From Chinchilla lanigera (Eukaryota; Chordata; Mammalia; Rodentia; Chinchillidae): a stretch of DNA of 64,000 bases. The notes beneath the pieces are model-generated. The model did no database searches, had not been told where the DNA came from, and was given only the letters and a program-made list of their open reading frames with translations. The position numbers and the translations under genes were made by a program. Below are positions 10,650-22,744 of the stretch, one piece after another (position 1 is the stretch's first letter; every line of letters starts with the position of its first letter). The stretch is from positions 27,354,969 to 27,418,968 of the forward strand of contig NW_004955425.1 in NCBI RefSeq assembly GCF_000276665.1. Reading direction: 5' to 3'.

Positions 10650-11770
10650 TAATGCCCCTGCCATTCTTACATTTCATGATTCAACAGCTCATTTCGCGGT
10701 CCACTTGCTCCAAAGGAGTAACAGCGACATTGCTAAGGGTTGGTTCACTATTTAACAACGAACCCCACACTCACAGCTTCACTTCTCCAAAATGGCCCTT
10801 TATACACAACAGTGAGTACATCGGTGAGGACAGAAAACCTAGGATGGAGGAGAACTCTCCAGCACATCCCAGATTGCTTTCCAAACCCCCTTTGACCCTC
10901 TGCAGCTGCTCTGGAAGTTCTTCATGGCTCTTCTTCACCACAGCTGACGTCTCAGAACTCTAGAAAACTGTATTCTCACTTGGGGCGTTTGTAGCTACAT
11001 TTGAAATTGGGCATAAATGAAGGACTTAGCTTTGTATTTATTTGTTTTTGCAGAACCACAGAGAGCCAAGGTGATAATTAGAAAAATATTATAGAAAGCC
11101 GCATTTTCGATTGTATTTTATCTTTTTCTTGTGCAGTGACAAGTTCTCTTAGATTTTGAGTAGAATAAACATATCTCAGAGTCTCTGTAGCTTGGGCAGA
11201 GGGCGGCTGAGTTGAGTCTTCTTTGTTCTGGTTTTTATTTATAAGATGTCACGTGAATGAGCACTGTCTTCTGTGCTCTTGTTCTGTATTTAATTAAGAA
11301 ATTATCTGCTTTACATGTCCTAAATGTATTTTAATCAGACACTGTAATGGCAGATGTAATAAATGCCACTTCAAAGGGGGCCAACATCGATAGTTATAGT
11401 TGACCAAAAGTAGATAGTCCACTAAGAGGCCGGCATTAATAGTTAGTTTCAATCCCTTAAATATGACCCTTGATAAGCGTTGCTCAGAACATCCCCGCTG
11501 GGCACGTTGCGTGATTCAGAGAGAGGTGAGGATTGTGGCAGGGGTCATCATTCCATAAAGTGGGTAGTGCCACTCTGATGTTTGTATTAAGAAGGCTGAA
11601 CATTAATATCCATTAGCATCAGTTTGGCAGGCAGTATTTATTGTTTCATTACACTTTTTCTATTAATTTTAAAATTTCAGCCACTGTGACAATATTTTAG
11701 AAGATTTCAGATTTTGCATGAGATAGGAGATTTAGAACAGTCTTGTGAGAGATGTAGGACGGGGGCAGGT
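10650..11770. other. Repeat-poor, AT-rich block with homeobox-type motifs
   Basis: No SINE or LTR recognised. The portion 10975-11700 is rich in TAAT-core motifs (for example ATTTAATTAAG near 11289 and ATTAATATCCATTAG near 11602) and lacks microsatellites. It resembles a developmental conserved non-coding element by composition only. Confidence 0.4.
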
Positions 11771-11886
11771 AAAAAGAATTAAGATGTGCTAAGTTCATGT
11801 ACCAACTCCCCACGATGAAGGTAATCATTACATATTACAAACATGTACTAATAAAAATAGAAAATTAGTTAAAAAAAAAAAAAAAA
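11771..11886 (+). mobile_element. L1 3' end fragment
   Basis: AAGAATTAAGATGTGCTAAG...GTACCAACTCCCCACGA...ACATGTACTAATAAAAATAG plus poly-A closely parallels the 3' end of the larger L1 at about 63277-63375. This is a heavily 5'-truncated copy of the same L1 lineage. Confidence 0.8.
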
Positions 11887-12008
11887 CTCTTGTGAAACTG
11901 TAGGGGATGACCCTGTGAGAGAATGCACAGTAAAGGCTGTGTGCGTCACTTATATTGATTGAGACAACAATTACAAATTGCAGCTTATACTAAGCGATAA
12001 TTTTAACT

Positions 12009-12218
12009 CTGGATTTTGATTTTCTTTCTTTCTTCCTTTCTTTTTTTTTTTTTTTTTTTGTCTTTTTGAGACAGGGTTCCGCTATGTGGTTCAAGCTGGC
12101 CTTGAGCTCACTTTATAGTCCAGGCTGGTCTCAAACTCGAAACAATCCTCCTGCCTCAGCTTCCCAAGTGCTGAGATTATAGGCGTGAGCCACCATGCCT
12201 GGCTGGATTTTGATTTTC
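12009..12218 (-). mobile_element. B1-type SINE, reverse orientation, 16-bp target duplication
   Basis: Reverse B1 body 12025-12202, with a T-run at its left (poly-A of the opposite strand) and ending CCACCATGCCTGG. CTGGATTTTGATTTTC occurs exactly at 12009-12024 and 12203-12218. The perfect duplication indicates a relatively young insertion. Confidence 0.95.
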
Positions 12219-15200
12219 ATTATTATGAATTTTTCCTCAATTAGATCATTGGAATTCGTCTAAGTTCACAAAATAAGTTCATGAATCCACTTATATGATA
12301 GCAAAGCTTTGCCACCTTTTCAAAATGATGCCAGTAAAGTAGCACACTTGTTTTTCTATTTTCCACAGGTGCTAACATCAGGCATCACTTCCCAGAGTTA
12401 AGCCAGCCGGTTTTCAAAAATACCCTTAGTTTATGCTTCTGATGCCTTCCTGGAACAAGCAGGGAATGGCACAGTGTGTCAGAACAGGCTTAAATTAATG
12501 ACCCAGGAGTGGTTCTTACCTTCTAATTGTTAGTCTCATTTTGAAGCCAGCTTTCTTAGCTTTAGCATTCAGCATTAAACAATATTCGTCCTAACTTTGG
12601 AGAGCTTTTTCTACCCCCACATTTGCAGGTATCACATAAATTTTTTAAAGTAAAGAAAGTCATCATTTTATCAGTGAAACTGTTAGTTTCTTCAGGGAAT
12701 GATAACTCATATCCTAAAGGTCTGGAACATAGAATTTTACCACTTTGACTCTTGGAATGCAAGCAAACCCTTCTCAGGCCTTTGTCTCCTCCTCATTCCG
12801 CCTTCTCCATCTTTCCCTCCTCCTGTTCTCCCTCTTCATGGGTTGTCCGTCTTGCCCACTTTCCCACTCCCACAACTCCATTATTCCTAGCCCTGAAAGT
12901 CAGTGTCCTTAGCTCTCTCTCCTAGTTGGGGCCCCAACTTCAGGGACCCTCTGGCTCCTCAGCCGTACACTAACCCAGCCAGTGGTGGAAATTCTGTTCT
13001 TTCTTCTACTGGTCCCACTGCTACGCCACAGTCACTGAGCAGATGCAGCAAAAGGCAGAGGGCATGCGCACTTCTCCCCTCCGAGCCAAGGATTCCCCAG
13101 AACCCTGCCAGATAGACGAGCTTCACCCACAGGGCTCTACCAGGACTCAAAGTAGCTGGAACATCTGCCACTCCTGCTCCCTCCGGGCACGCCCACTGTT
13201 ACCAGCCATGCAAATATTTTTCTAATCCACAGTCCAAACTCCTCCTCACAAACAGGTGCCTTTTCACACAGACAGGACAAACTACACATGTGGCTATTGT
13301 TTTGTGGCTTTGAAAAGGCAATGAAGGGCATAAAGGACCATCGGGCTGGGCCCTCCCTGGGTAATTTGTCCTGAAACCTCTGTGTGCATCCAGACCCTCC
13401 CTTTGTTTGCAGTCCAGCTCGTGACTCCTGAGGGTGACTGACAAGGACAGACTGGAACAACATTATTTCAGGAGGATAATAACCAGCCATCATAAATTCC
13501 TTTTTTAATAGTTTATTGCAGGTTGTAGTCTATTGACAATGACTTTATTTTACAGCATGAAGGAAAAGAGTTCCTTGTTACCCCTAGTCTCTAAAAACCA
13601 CTTCAGCACTTTTTAGTACCCTCAGAGAAAGCCTACCCTGTCATGAAATGAATCATAAATAGTTGAGTTCAAGCCACTGTTAAATAGGAAGAAAGGGAGG
13701 GGAGAGAATAAGAGATATCTACCTCAGGTACAAAAGAGATACTCGGGGAGTATCTTCCATGAGAATAAGATTGTAATGAAACTTTCAGGACCGCTCTTCC
13801 ATGACTTTCTTTCCTCCATGATCAAAGTAATTGAATGAATATTTCAAAGCCTTTAGGATAGCCACACAGAGGAATGAAAATCAGTGGGAAGTCGCTCATC
13901 CTGAGATGGACGGAGGGAGTCTGGGTTCCATCTCATTACTTGCTTGGCCTAGAGCGCATCATTCCATAACAAACTCCTCTCTGTGGTGAAGGAGGAGCAT
14001 CATCATTTTCATCAAAACTCCTGTTTTGTTAGGATTTCTACAACCTGACTTCAAGTTATAAAGCAAGAGATTTTTACCCTTGTCAGTTCTTATAATTTTA
14101 TACCACATCCCAGTACTGTGCTGAACATAGCCATCACGAATAGAAACTACTTTTATGACTACTTAATTAGCGAAGAGAGTTTACGAGAGTATATCTTTTT
14201 TCTTTTCCTTTATAAATGAGCTGTCTTTCATTGGAAAATATATAAGGCCCAAAATATCTTTTTAAAAAGCAACTCCTATAACACGTATAGATGGAACCAT
14301 ACAAGCCAAACACATATGTGACTAATCATATTTCTGATATATCTCTCTGCCTAATCATTAACTTTAAATGCCATATAAGAATTTGTAACCCACCATAAAT
14401 TATTTCATAGAAATAATTTAAGAAGGCTGCTGACTAATGTGAAACATTCTATTTTCCACCAGCAGTTGGCTGCCAAGCATTGTAGGGGGGAGAAAAGCCC
14501 CAGATATAAGTTGACATAAATTATGGTGAATATAAATCTCTAATGATCAAGCAGTGGTTAGAAATTATTGCATTTAGAAGATAGGGAACAAACGCATTAA
14601 ACACCGCAAAGTTGTTCCAGGCTCTACTCTGTGTATCAGGAAACCGGAGCTTTCAAAGTCTCCTCAAAACGCTTAACTTCTTTGTTTAATGTCTTGGTCT
14701 CTAATCCTACATTTCATAATATATTTTAGCAGAGTTTATTGAGCATAGAAAAATAGAGGGGAAATCATATTTTAATTGCGAAAGGCTGCCTAAGCGCTAT
14801 TTTAAAAATGTAAATTAGAAAATTAGCTTTTAAAGTAAGACTGCTAACATTTTTCAAATGTTCTTCTTGGAGTACACTTTTTGTAGAAAACCAGAATAAC
14901 TCTAAGTGAAAATTATCAAAATAGTAGTTATAAAGGGTCCTTCTACTTCAGATAACTTATGTTTTATGCAAAGTTGGAAACACTGGAGTGGAAATAATGA
15001 TCAGATTCTAAACAGTGTCAGCGTACGAGTGAAATCAGGCAGAACTTTCCTGATAGGGGAGTCATAAGCCAGATACAGTGACATGTAATCCACAAATAGC
15101 AGCATAATTCAGGTAGAGTCCGTGATTAGTGTTTTGTTTTTGTTTTTGTTTTTTTGTGTTTTTAGCTTAACAGAGTACCATAGACAATAGGGGAAAATAA

Positions 15201-16080
15201 TAAGCCTAGTTGAGAAAATTAATTCCCTTTTCAAATCTTCATCCTTTCCTTCAAGCTGTGTCTCCAAAGAAAGACAATTACGTCAAAGAAGGTTAGGGGC
15301 CTCACTCTGAACGCCGTCTTTAAGCACATTCTAGAGGCCTATTAGACGTCATGTAAACCGTAGACAGCAGCATTTCCACCACTCCAATACTTCACATCTG
15401 CACACCAGCTTCTTGGGAGCAGAAATGGAGACATGTGCATTTTAACATATTCCAAGAATAAAGTCTCAGGGGAAAATCTACCTTTCACCATATATGGCTG
15501 TTGTACAGTTCTGTCCAAGAACTCTGTGCAGATATTTATATAATATTGCCACTCCTCACCCCCGGCTCCAGCCTGGCAGAGGTTGAAGGAAATACTTCGG
15601 GGAGGCCTCTACAACGTGGGTAATCTAAAATGTGAATGGTGCTGATGGAACAGGCTGAATTTTTTTTCTTTAAGCATGGATTAGACTATCAGCATGTGGG
15701 CTATGTCAGAGCATTTTTTAAATCAATCTTGCTAAAAATATCAATGGAGATACAATTTGCAGTAATTACATATACTAGACATTTTATTTACGGTTGAGTT
15801 CATTTACTGAGCTGGGATCTTGATGTATATCTTTGGGAATATTCCAGTGTCCACTCAGGAATGGAAAAGAAGGCCCATGGGATAAAGTGATGTTTCATAA
15901 GTGACTTTAAGAAATTATCCAACACAGTTAGATTAAAACCTTACTGATTATTAGGAGAAAAATACAACTAATAAGTCGAACTGCTGTAATGGAATTCCAA
16001 AGAAAAAACAGTATTAAATGAGTCTTAAAAACTTTTCCTGAGTATGATTTGCACAGTTATATCAGTGTAAGAGTAGCTTT
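12219..16080. other. Long non-coding stretch, repeat-poor from 13500
   Basis: No gene recognised. At 12780-13450 the DNA is moderately GC-rich and contains chance frames up to 118 codons. From about 13500 to 16080 no transposable element is recognisable, and the sequence is AT-rich and complex. This is the longest repeat-free block in the window and a candidate for conserved regulatory sequence. Confidence 0.45.
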
Positions 16081-16081
16081 T

Positions 16082-16325
16082 TCAAGTGTAAATCTGCCAG
16101 GTGTGGTGGTGCACGCCTGTCATCCCAGAACTCAAGAGGCTGAGGCAAGAGGATCTCTGTGAGTTGAGGTCAGCCTGGGCTTCATAGTGAGACCCTGCTC
16201 AAAAAAACAAATTTAGGACCAGGGATATAGCACAGTGGCACAGCACCTGCCTGATAAATGCAAGGTCCTGAGTTTGACTCCTGCTACCAAAAAACAAAAA
16301 CAAAACCATTTTTTTTTTTTTTAAA
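16082..16325 (+). mobile_element. B1-dID dimeric SINE
   Basis: B1 part at about 16096-16206 (GCCAGGTGTGGTGGTGCACG), then an ID part from about 16215 (ACCAGGGATATAGCACAGTG), then an A-rich segment and a T-run. The target word TCAAGTGTA occurs at 16082-16090 and again at 16326-16334. Confidence 0.85.
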
Positions 16326-16433
16326 TCAAGTGTAAGGACCAGAGATGTAGCTCAGCAGCACAAGTGCCTGCCTGGCAAGCACAAGGTCCTGAGTTCAATT
16401 CCTGGTACCAAAAAAAAATAAAAATCAAGTGTA
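16326..16433 (+). mobile_element. ID-type SINE inserted at the edge of the previous SINE
   Basis: Body 16335-16424 (ACCAGAGATGTAGCTCAGCA ... TTCAATTCCTGGTACC, A-run). The duplicated word TCAAGTGTA flanks it at 16326-16334 and 16425-16433. The tRNA-like A and B box regions are visible but the copy is a retroposon, not a tRNA gene. Confidence 0.9.
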
Positions 16434-17870
16434 GTAGCTACTTACAGAATGCATGGCAGGCACAATAATTTGGTCAAATAAGAAACTATGATGTAGCAGG
16501 ACTCTGCTTGTGGAGGAGAGGATCCAAGACCTGGATTCTAATTCTGCTTTGCTCTCACTACCTTCCTGACTGGTGCTAAGCCGCCTCAGCAGAAGGAAAT
16601 AGAAAACAGAATATTTGTCTTCCCACCCCATAGTCACCATGAAGATCAAATAAGGGAACAAACACAAAATTGCTTTGGAAACGGTTAAATACTACGGAAG
16701 CACAGATTCCTGGGAGCACCACAGTCTCCCCCATCCTGCCTGAACAGGGTGCTGTTTTCACAACAGTGCTAGTGGGAGCTCCTATTGGGGAGGGAGTGCT
16801 GAGAGAATGTCACCATGTCTTTCCACTCTGGCCCTCTGGAAGAGAGGCTCTGGGCCTTGCAGAAGGGTGGGCCCCCTCCATTAACACATGGTGCGGGCTC
16901 ATGCTCCAGTTGGCGGTGGGCCCTCCTCTGTGAACCCCCTCTGCCTGGGGATCACCATGCATGTTAACAGGGCTTTTCTCTCCGCCTCCAGAATCAGAAA
17001 ATACCTTTGGAGATCAGAGAAGTTTCAAGTATCCAACGCTGCACTGCGGATTCCCTGTCCCTGCAGTAGTGTTTCTTTCCCTTTCCCGCTCAGCTTACCC
17101 CACCCTAAAAAATGTCATATTTCAAATATATTCAAAGAACTATTACCTAAGAGTGGCTGTAGCCCCAAGGGTGGGATGGAGGGTGGGAAAGACCCTAAAA
17201 ATGCTAATTATCTGGAGCATACAGCTTAACATTCTGGATTCCAAGATGGTATTTAAGCCTATTTAGATTTTTCTGTAAATTCTTTGAGACTAATGCAACT
17301 CCTGAATGTGACTAGTAACCTCTAATTACTTGTGGAAATGGTAGACGTGAGACCAGATTAAATCCACCAATAATCCCCAAATCTCATTTTAGCCAACACC
17401 ACTGCTCTTTTCCCACCAAACCCAGCCCTCGAAGTAGCAACTACCAAGAACCGCAAGGCCAGCAGGAGTTCCAAGCTTTTCCTTCTCCTGCCCACCCTCT
17501 GGTGGAGATGTTAATGAATTGCCAAACTTCCAAGTGGGGGAGAAAGCCAGCAGAAAGGAGAATGGAAAATTGGTGGCCTGGGCTACTGCCCAGCTAGACA
17601 AGCAGATGCCGAGTAACAGGAGGAGCAGAGTCTTGGCATAAAGGAGCAAACCACAAGCCTACGCTTTAGGTGCTCCGGGTGAGTTTCCAGAAGGAGCAAT
17701 GCTGTCCCCTTTTTTCTGACATTGAAACAGACGATCCCTCTCTGCCTACTCGGACCAGCTTCCAAGGGCACAGCAAGGTTGTAGCTCTGGGCCTCCTCTC
17801 CTAGCTCCTTACACTAGATAAGACCAGGCCTGAGACTGGTCTAGCTGTTCCCTTCCACCAAGAAGTGACA
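16434..17870. other. Unassigned non-coding stretch
   Basis: No gene or clear repeat. Chance open frames of 60-113 codons occur on both strands without recognisable domains. Confidence 0.5.
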
Positions 17871-17875
17871 TGCAA

Positions 17876-18075
17876 ACCTGTCACGGGGGCACATGCCTAC
17901 AATCCCGGCACCCTGGGAGGCTGAAACAGGAGAGTGACAAGTTTGAGCCTGGTCTGCTCAACATAGCAACTTAGTGAGACTTTGTTTCAAAACAAAAAAT
18001 AAAAGTGAAGCTAGGAATGTAGCTCAGTGCAAAGCCCTGGATTCAATTCCCTACACTGTTAAGAAAAAAAAAAAA
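17876..18075 (+). mobile_element. B1-dID dimeric SINE (diverged)
   Basis: A B1-like left part (GGGGCACATGCCTACAATCC) joins an ID-like right part (AGGAATGTAGCTCAGTGC) ending in an A-run. It is more diverged than other copies and no clean target duplication was found. Confidence 0.75.
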
Positions 18076-18179
18076 ATTGATATACTAATAAGACAAAGAA
18101 AGCAAAGGACTTGTTTTCAGAACTATTCTTGGTTCCCATTAGCCTGGCTTCAGTGCTGTCCCGTTGAGGCATTTTATTT

Positions 18180-18560
18180 TTTTCTAGCTTGACAGTTTAT
18201 TAACGTTCGAACAGCAGTTTCACAATCCTTTTGAGCCTAAGTCTAGTTTGACGGAACATAAACATTTTATATCGTCTGTAATTCGAAATTTGAAATTTCA
18301 AAATAAATATCATCAGCGAAACAAATCATGCAAATCATTTCAGACCAAAGGTCTCCCTCCCCAAGACGGAAGAATATTTTATTAAACGTGACGTGTCACT
18401 CTTGATAACACACGGAGAAATGATTGATTTCTGAAGGCTATGTTCCTAGGTTTAGGTCCCTCTGGACAGAACCTTTGCTACCCTGGTTCACGCGCATCAG
18501 AATTAAATTTGGGAGCCAGAAGGAGAGAAACGAAGAGAAGAGAACCAGGTGACGTGTAAC
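18180..18560. promoter_or_regulatory. AT-rich element with palindromes and an octamer, next to CpG island 3
   Basis: Contains overlapping perfect palindromes GAAATTTGAAATTTC (18285-18299) and TTTGAAATTTCAAA (18289-18302), and an octamer ATGCAAAT at 18328-18335. It also has a CRE-like GTGACGTGTCAC at about 18389. It sits immediately left of a CpG island. A regulatory role is inferred from motif density only. Confidence 0.35.
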
Positions 18561-18589
18561 CCCAGGGAGGAACAGTAGAGATGCGTGGA

Positions 18590-19130
18590 CGTCAGCACCG
18601 GCGGGGAAGAAAGCAGGAAGAGGGGAGGTGTCCGCCTAATCAGGTATCAAGGATTGCTCCTGAATTTAAATTTCTGTGCTTCAGCACGCAGTCAGGACCA
18701 GAACAACTACTTTACGTTCTCCTTGGTGTCTTTTAGGCCCACAGCGCCCCACGATCTGCAAAAGGGAGAGGAGACGGGGTCGCTGGCCCTGGGAAGGTGG
18801 GCTGAGGGGGTCGAGGGGTCCGCCTCCCTTTTCCCGGACGCCAGGCCGGCCTGAGGCTGGAAGCGATTCTCCCCGGGCCGGGTCCCGGGCGGGCGGCGGG
18901 ACAGAGCCGATGGCCTCCGTCCCTCTTTTCTGCCCCCCTGCGGCCAGCTGGGGAAACAGCGGGCCCCGTCGCTCAGGTCACCGCCAATTCCAAGGTGGCG
19001 CCCGGGTCGCGCGAGGGCTCCCTGTTCCGTGGGGACCAGGGCGACCCTGCGGTCCGAGGCCCCTGGGAGCCTCCAGATGGCTCGGACGGCTTGGCACCCC
19101 CTCCGCAACCCCTGGCCCCCATAAGTGGCC
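18590..19130. promoter_or_regulatory. CpG island 3 (no recognisable gene)
   Basis: About 540 bp of GC-rich, CpG-dense sequence, strongest at 18770-19090. Open frames on both strands (up to 173 codons at 18676-19197 plus) overlap and have no domain I recognise. It could be a non-coding RNA promoter. Confidence 0.65.
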
Positions 19131-19821
19131 ACCTAAGGCTGTGCACCTAGAGCCTGTGGGAAACCCGCTCCCAGCCTGGCTGGCCGCTCCCTGGTAATGC
19201 TGGGGTCGCCTGTGCACGGCCCAGGGCTCCAGGCTTAGGTGATTTTCCATCCTGAGTCCCCCTTTCTGCTAGTTTAGAGGACTTCAGTGACTTGGGCACG
19301 CCGGCCGACATGGGTGCATGGCCTCTCCCTTAGCCAACCCAGGAGGCGAGGTTTCAGCTGCCAGAAAATGTGTTTTCTGTCCAAACTTTCTCACACAAGA
19401 ACAAAATATAATGCGTCTAAAAATGATGCGCTTCCCGTCTCAGCTTCCGTCTCCCATCCTGGTTAGGAATAGGGCTGGAGGAACAGAGGTGAGTTGGAAA
19501 CCTATTTTCCTTTGGCCAGCTCAGTTTTCTGCGGGTTCCGGGTCCCATGTCAGGTGAAAAATTATTCATGAGGTTCTGAGCAGAGCTGGTAAGTTTTACT
19601 CCTTCTCCCCAGAAATTCTAACTGGATTTAAATCACTCCCTCATTACTGCACAGAGTCTATGTTTTATGGGCGTTCTCTGGTGGGCTCTGCTTCCCTCTC
19701 TGCCGCCACTCCTCCTGCCCCCTCAGGTGTAAACAGTGGCCATGTTTCTTATAGGAGCGCTGTGGGACTTACAGTCATTGCCAGTCCTGGGGCACCCATT
19801 TGCTGAGTGGCTGACTGAGAC

Positions 19822-19866
19822 TGCACTTGAACCCAGGGCCTTCCCACTGAGCTACATGTCCAGCTC

Positions 19867-19905
<39 letters not shown>

Positions 19906-20035
19906 CATCATCATTACTTTTAAATTTTGAAGCAAAGTCTTGCTAAGTTGCCCAGGCTGGGCTTGAACTTGCTATCCTCCTACCTCAGCTTCCCAGAGAG
20001 CAGGGGTTACCAGGCATGTGCCACCACACCTGGCT
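19822..20035 (-). mobile_element. B1-dID dimeric SINE, reverse, with internal (ATT)n
   Basis: The reverse ID part (CTTGAACCCAGGGCCTTCCC) and reverse B1 part (TTGCCCAGGCTGGGCTTGAA ... CCACCACACCTGG) are separated by an expanded (ATT)n run at about 19867-19907. The run grew from the A/T-rich linker of the dimer. Confidence 0.85.
19867..19907 (+). repeat. (ATT)n microsatellite
   Basis: About 13 perfect ATT units followed by a few ATC units, located in the linker of a reverse B1-dID SINE. Confidence 0.95.
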
Positions 20036-20039
20036 ACCA

Positions 20040-21810
20040 TCTACTATCCTGAGTCTGATCGTCTTGTCAGGAAAACGGTCCTTAGAGTGCTCATTTACAG
20101 AACCCAGTACTGTCATATCCTCAGGCTGAAAATTTTGGGGCTTTTTTAAGGAGTGCCGTTGTCAGAGAGGCTAGGGCTAACTGATGACAGACAGGTCTGT
20201 GGTGCAGACTGTACGTAGATCTCTATTTATTTTGTTCTTTGCCCTTCTATTTATTTTTGGTCTGCGTATTTTGTACAAGGGCTAATGAGCGTAAAAGGAA
20301 AACGGGCAGCGAAACCCCTTCACTGAGCCAAGGGGCATTTTTGGTTACCTGCTAAGCTGCATAAACAGTGCTGCAGTCCAGCCGCCTGTGTGAGCAGGGC
20401 AGGCGCGTGTGAGTTGTCCATTCTGAAGCCTAACTGGAAGGTGCTTCTCTTTTTATGCCCAGTGCTTAAAACACAACTAGAATCACCATTTCCCTGGCAT
20501 GTACAACGTATTGAGGTCATGAAGGACTCCTCGAGGAACTCCAGAACAGCCACTCCTGGGGTACTGACTTATCACATGTCCATGTGCACCTCACCAGGGG
20601 CCAGAGCAGTGCCAGGACTCCTTGATTCCCCAGCTGGGCCTTTCTGGGCAAGAGCAAGGGCCCTGTTACCCAAGGTTTACTAAAACATCAACAACATTGA
20701 CAACAACAAAAAATAAAACAAAAAAATGAAAATATGCAAAAATGCAGGCATCTAGCATGTTTACAAAGCACAGATTTCTTACCCTAGAATAATCAAAGCC
20801 TGTCATCGATTTGACTGATCCTGCCTCTGGCTGGGCTCATGGCTTCAGATTTCTGGTCGACCTCATCACCATTCCTCCATCACATCATTCTGCTCCTTGG
20901 TCTTCTCTTTTGGGAGCTTCCAGCCTGGCCAGACTCCTGCTTTTGTAGGTTCTCCAAGCCTCTGAGGCCTCTGAGCTAAGCAACAGTATTCTGGTGGTGA
21001 AGAAAACCCTTTCCCCATGGGGTCTCTAGTTTTCTCCCTGGGCCACCCAGTGGCCCCCATCTCTCCCCCAGCCACATGCAGGGTGCATGGACCCTCAGCT
21101 GTCACTCCACTCTCAGGCAGCAACCCAGGCAGCAGACACCAGCCCCATCCCGGGGGGTGGCACGGAGGCCTCCCTACTCTCTGCTTCCTCCTCCCCTCCA
21201 GCCAGCGCCACTGAGAACCACCTGTTTTGTGTTTTGAAAGCCTGAAGGCACCCCATCCTCCACCCTCAAGGACCTCCCACTGAGTTCCAGTTTCTATCTA
21301 AAGTCCACATTGGAGTTCTTGACTCATGTGAAGAATATTTTTAAAAAGTCACATACCCTGAACTTGCTTGCATACTCCAGTCCTTTCTTCCTGGCTGGGG
21401 TGGCAGCAGGACTAGCGGTCTTGTAAAGTCCCAGGCCTGGCAGCCCCCAGCTGTGGTTGTCAGGCTTCTCAGAGATCAGAGCACCTGCAAAAGTCAGAGT
21501 TATTTCCATGGGACTCCACATAACCCCTTGGTCCCTGCAAACATGCTAGAAACCATTTTATAATAAAAAACTATGACCCTGTTATGTCACACATTATAAA
21601 ATCACAACCACAAGTAAACAGGTTCAGACATCCACACATGCAAAAGGAAACTACCTGCCTGGCAATTTCTAAGTGCTCTGGTGATACTAATGTGTTCAGT
21701 ATCTTTTTAAACCTTCTGCCAGCATTTGCTACTAGGCAACTAGGTTCAGGTATCCAAGGTTGGAGAAGAACTTTTGGAAGATCAAAAAGTTTAAAGTTAC
21801 TAAGCTCTCC
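20040..21810. other. Unassigned non-coding stretch
   Basis: No gene recognised. It includes an A-rich segment at 20700-20735 and a moderately GC-rich segment at 20860-21290 with chance frames only. Confidence 0.5.
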
Positions 21811-21814
21811 CAAA

Positions 21815-22277
21815 GTAGGAAGCAGAATAATGGCCTCTCCAAGATGTGCATTTCCTAATAAGGGGTAGGGGGTCTGTGAAGATGATACCTGAGGTGGCAA
21901 GGAGGTCTCTGCAGAGGCGGTGAGGTTAAGGTTCCTAAGATGGAGAGATTTCCTGGAATATCTGGATCACATGCGTCTTTGCAGTGAAAGAGTTAGGAGA
22001 GATTGAGACAGAGAGAGATGTGAAGACGCCAGATCGCTGGTTTTGAAAATAAAGGGAGAGGCTGTCTGCTAAAGAATTCAGGAAACCTCTAGGAACTGGA
22101 AAAGTCAAAAGAATGAATTCTCCCAAGCCTCCAGCTGGAATGAGGCCCTGCCAACATCTTGATTTTAATCCTGTGAGACCTATTTCAGACTTCTCCAGCA
22201 CTGTGATATAAAAAAATACTCATTATTTTAAGCCACTACATTCTTGGTAATTTATTACAACAATGGAAATCAATATT
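21815..22277 (+). mobile_element. MLT1-type LTR, forward orientation
   Basis: The order of segments fits an MLT1 LTR: CAGAATAATGGCCTCTCC at the left, GGCCCTGCCAACATCTTGAT in the middle, then TTTTAAGCCACTACATTC and GGTAATTTATTACAACAATG at the right. It is old and without internal retroviral sequence. Confidence 0.75.
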
Positions 22278-22423
22278 CTCCATGAACTTAACTGTGTGAG
22301 AAAAGAACACCTTTTTTTCGGATTTTATGGGAATGCTCCAGAACAACAAGAAGAATAAAACAGTGTTCTCAGTCATCTTTTTTTTCAAAAGCTGCCATTT
22401 GTCATGTCTCCCACCACTTTCAC

Positions 22424-22555
22424 TAAGCCAGGACCATTTTTTTTTTTTTTTTTTGGTTTTTCTCCGGTACCAGGAATCGAACTCACGACCTTGCGCTTGC
22501 CAGGCAGGCACTTTGCTGCTGAGCTAAATCCCCAGCCCCATAAGTCAGGACCATT
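22424..22555 (-). mobile_element. ID-type SINE, reverse orientation
   Basis: Body 22439-22540: a T-run, then CCGGTACCAGGAATCGAACT to GCTAAATCCCCAGCCCC. TAAGCCAGGACCATT (22424-22438) and TAAGTCAGGACCATT (22541-22555) flank it, with one mismatch. Confidence 0.93.
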
Positions 22556-22609
22556 GACACCATTAGATAGACACCAGGAAACTTCTGAGAGAGGTATTGT
22601 TTGTATGCC

Positions 22610-22740
22610 CTCCTGAAGGAGGAGGAAACAGAGGCTCAGAATTTTTCAGTAAATTCCTCAAAGCCGTACATTTGTGGCTGATAAGTGGAGAAAAAAGACA
22701 CCAATCTGATTTTGGCTAATTCCAAAGCCTTTGCCATTTC
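22610..22740 (+). mobile_element. MIR SINE fragment
   Basis: GAGGAAACAGAGGCTCAGAA followed at the expected spacing by GTGGCTGATAAGTGGAG and CCAAAGCC matches the MIR 3' half. It is an ancient copy shared across mammals. Confidence 0.65.
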
Positions 22741-22744
22741 TTCC

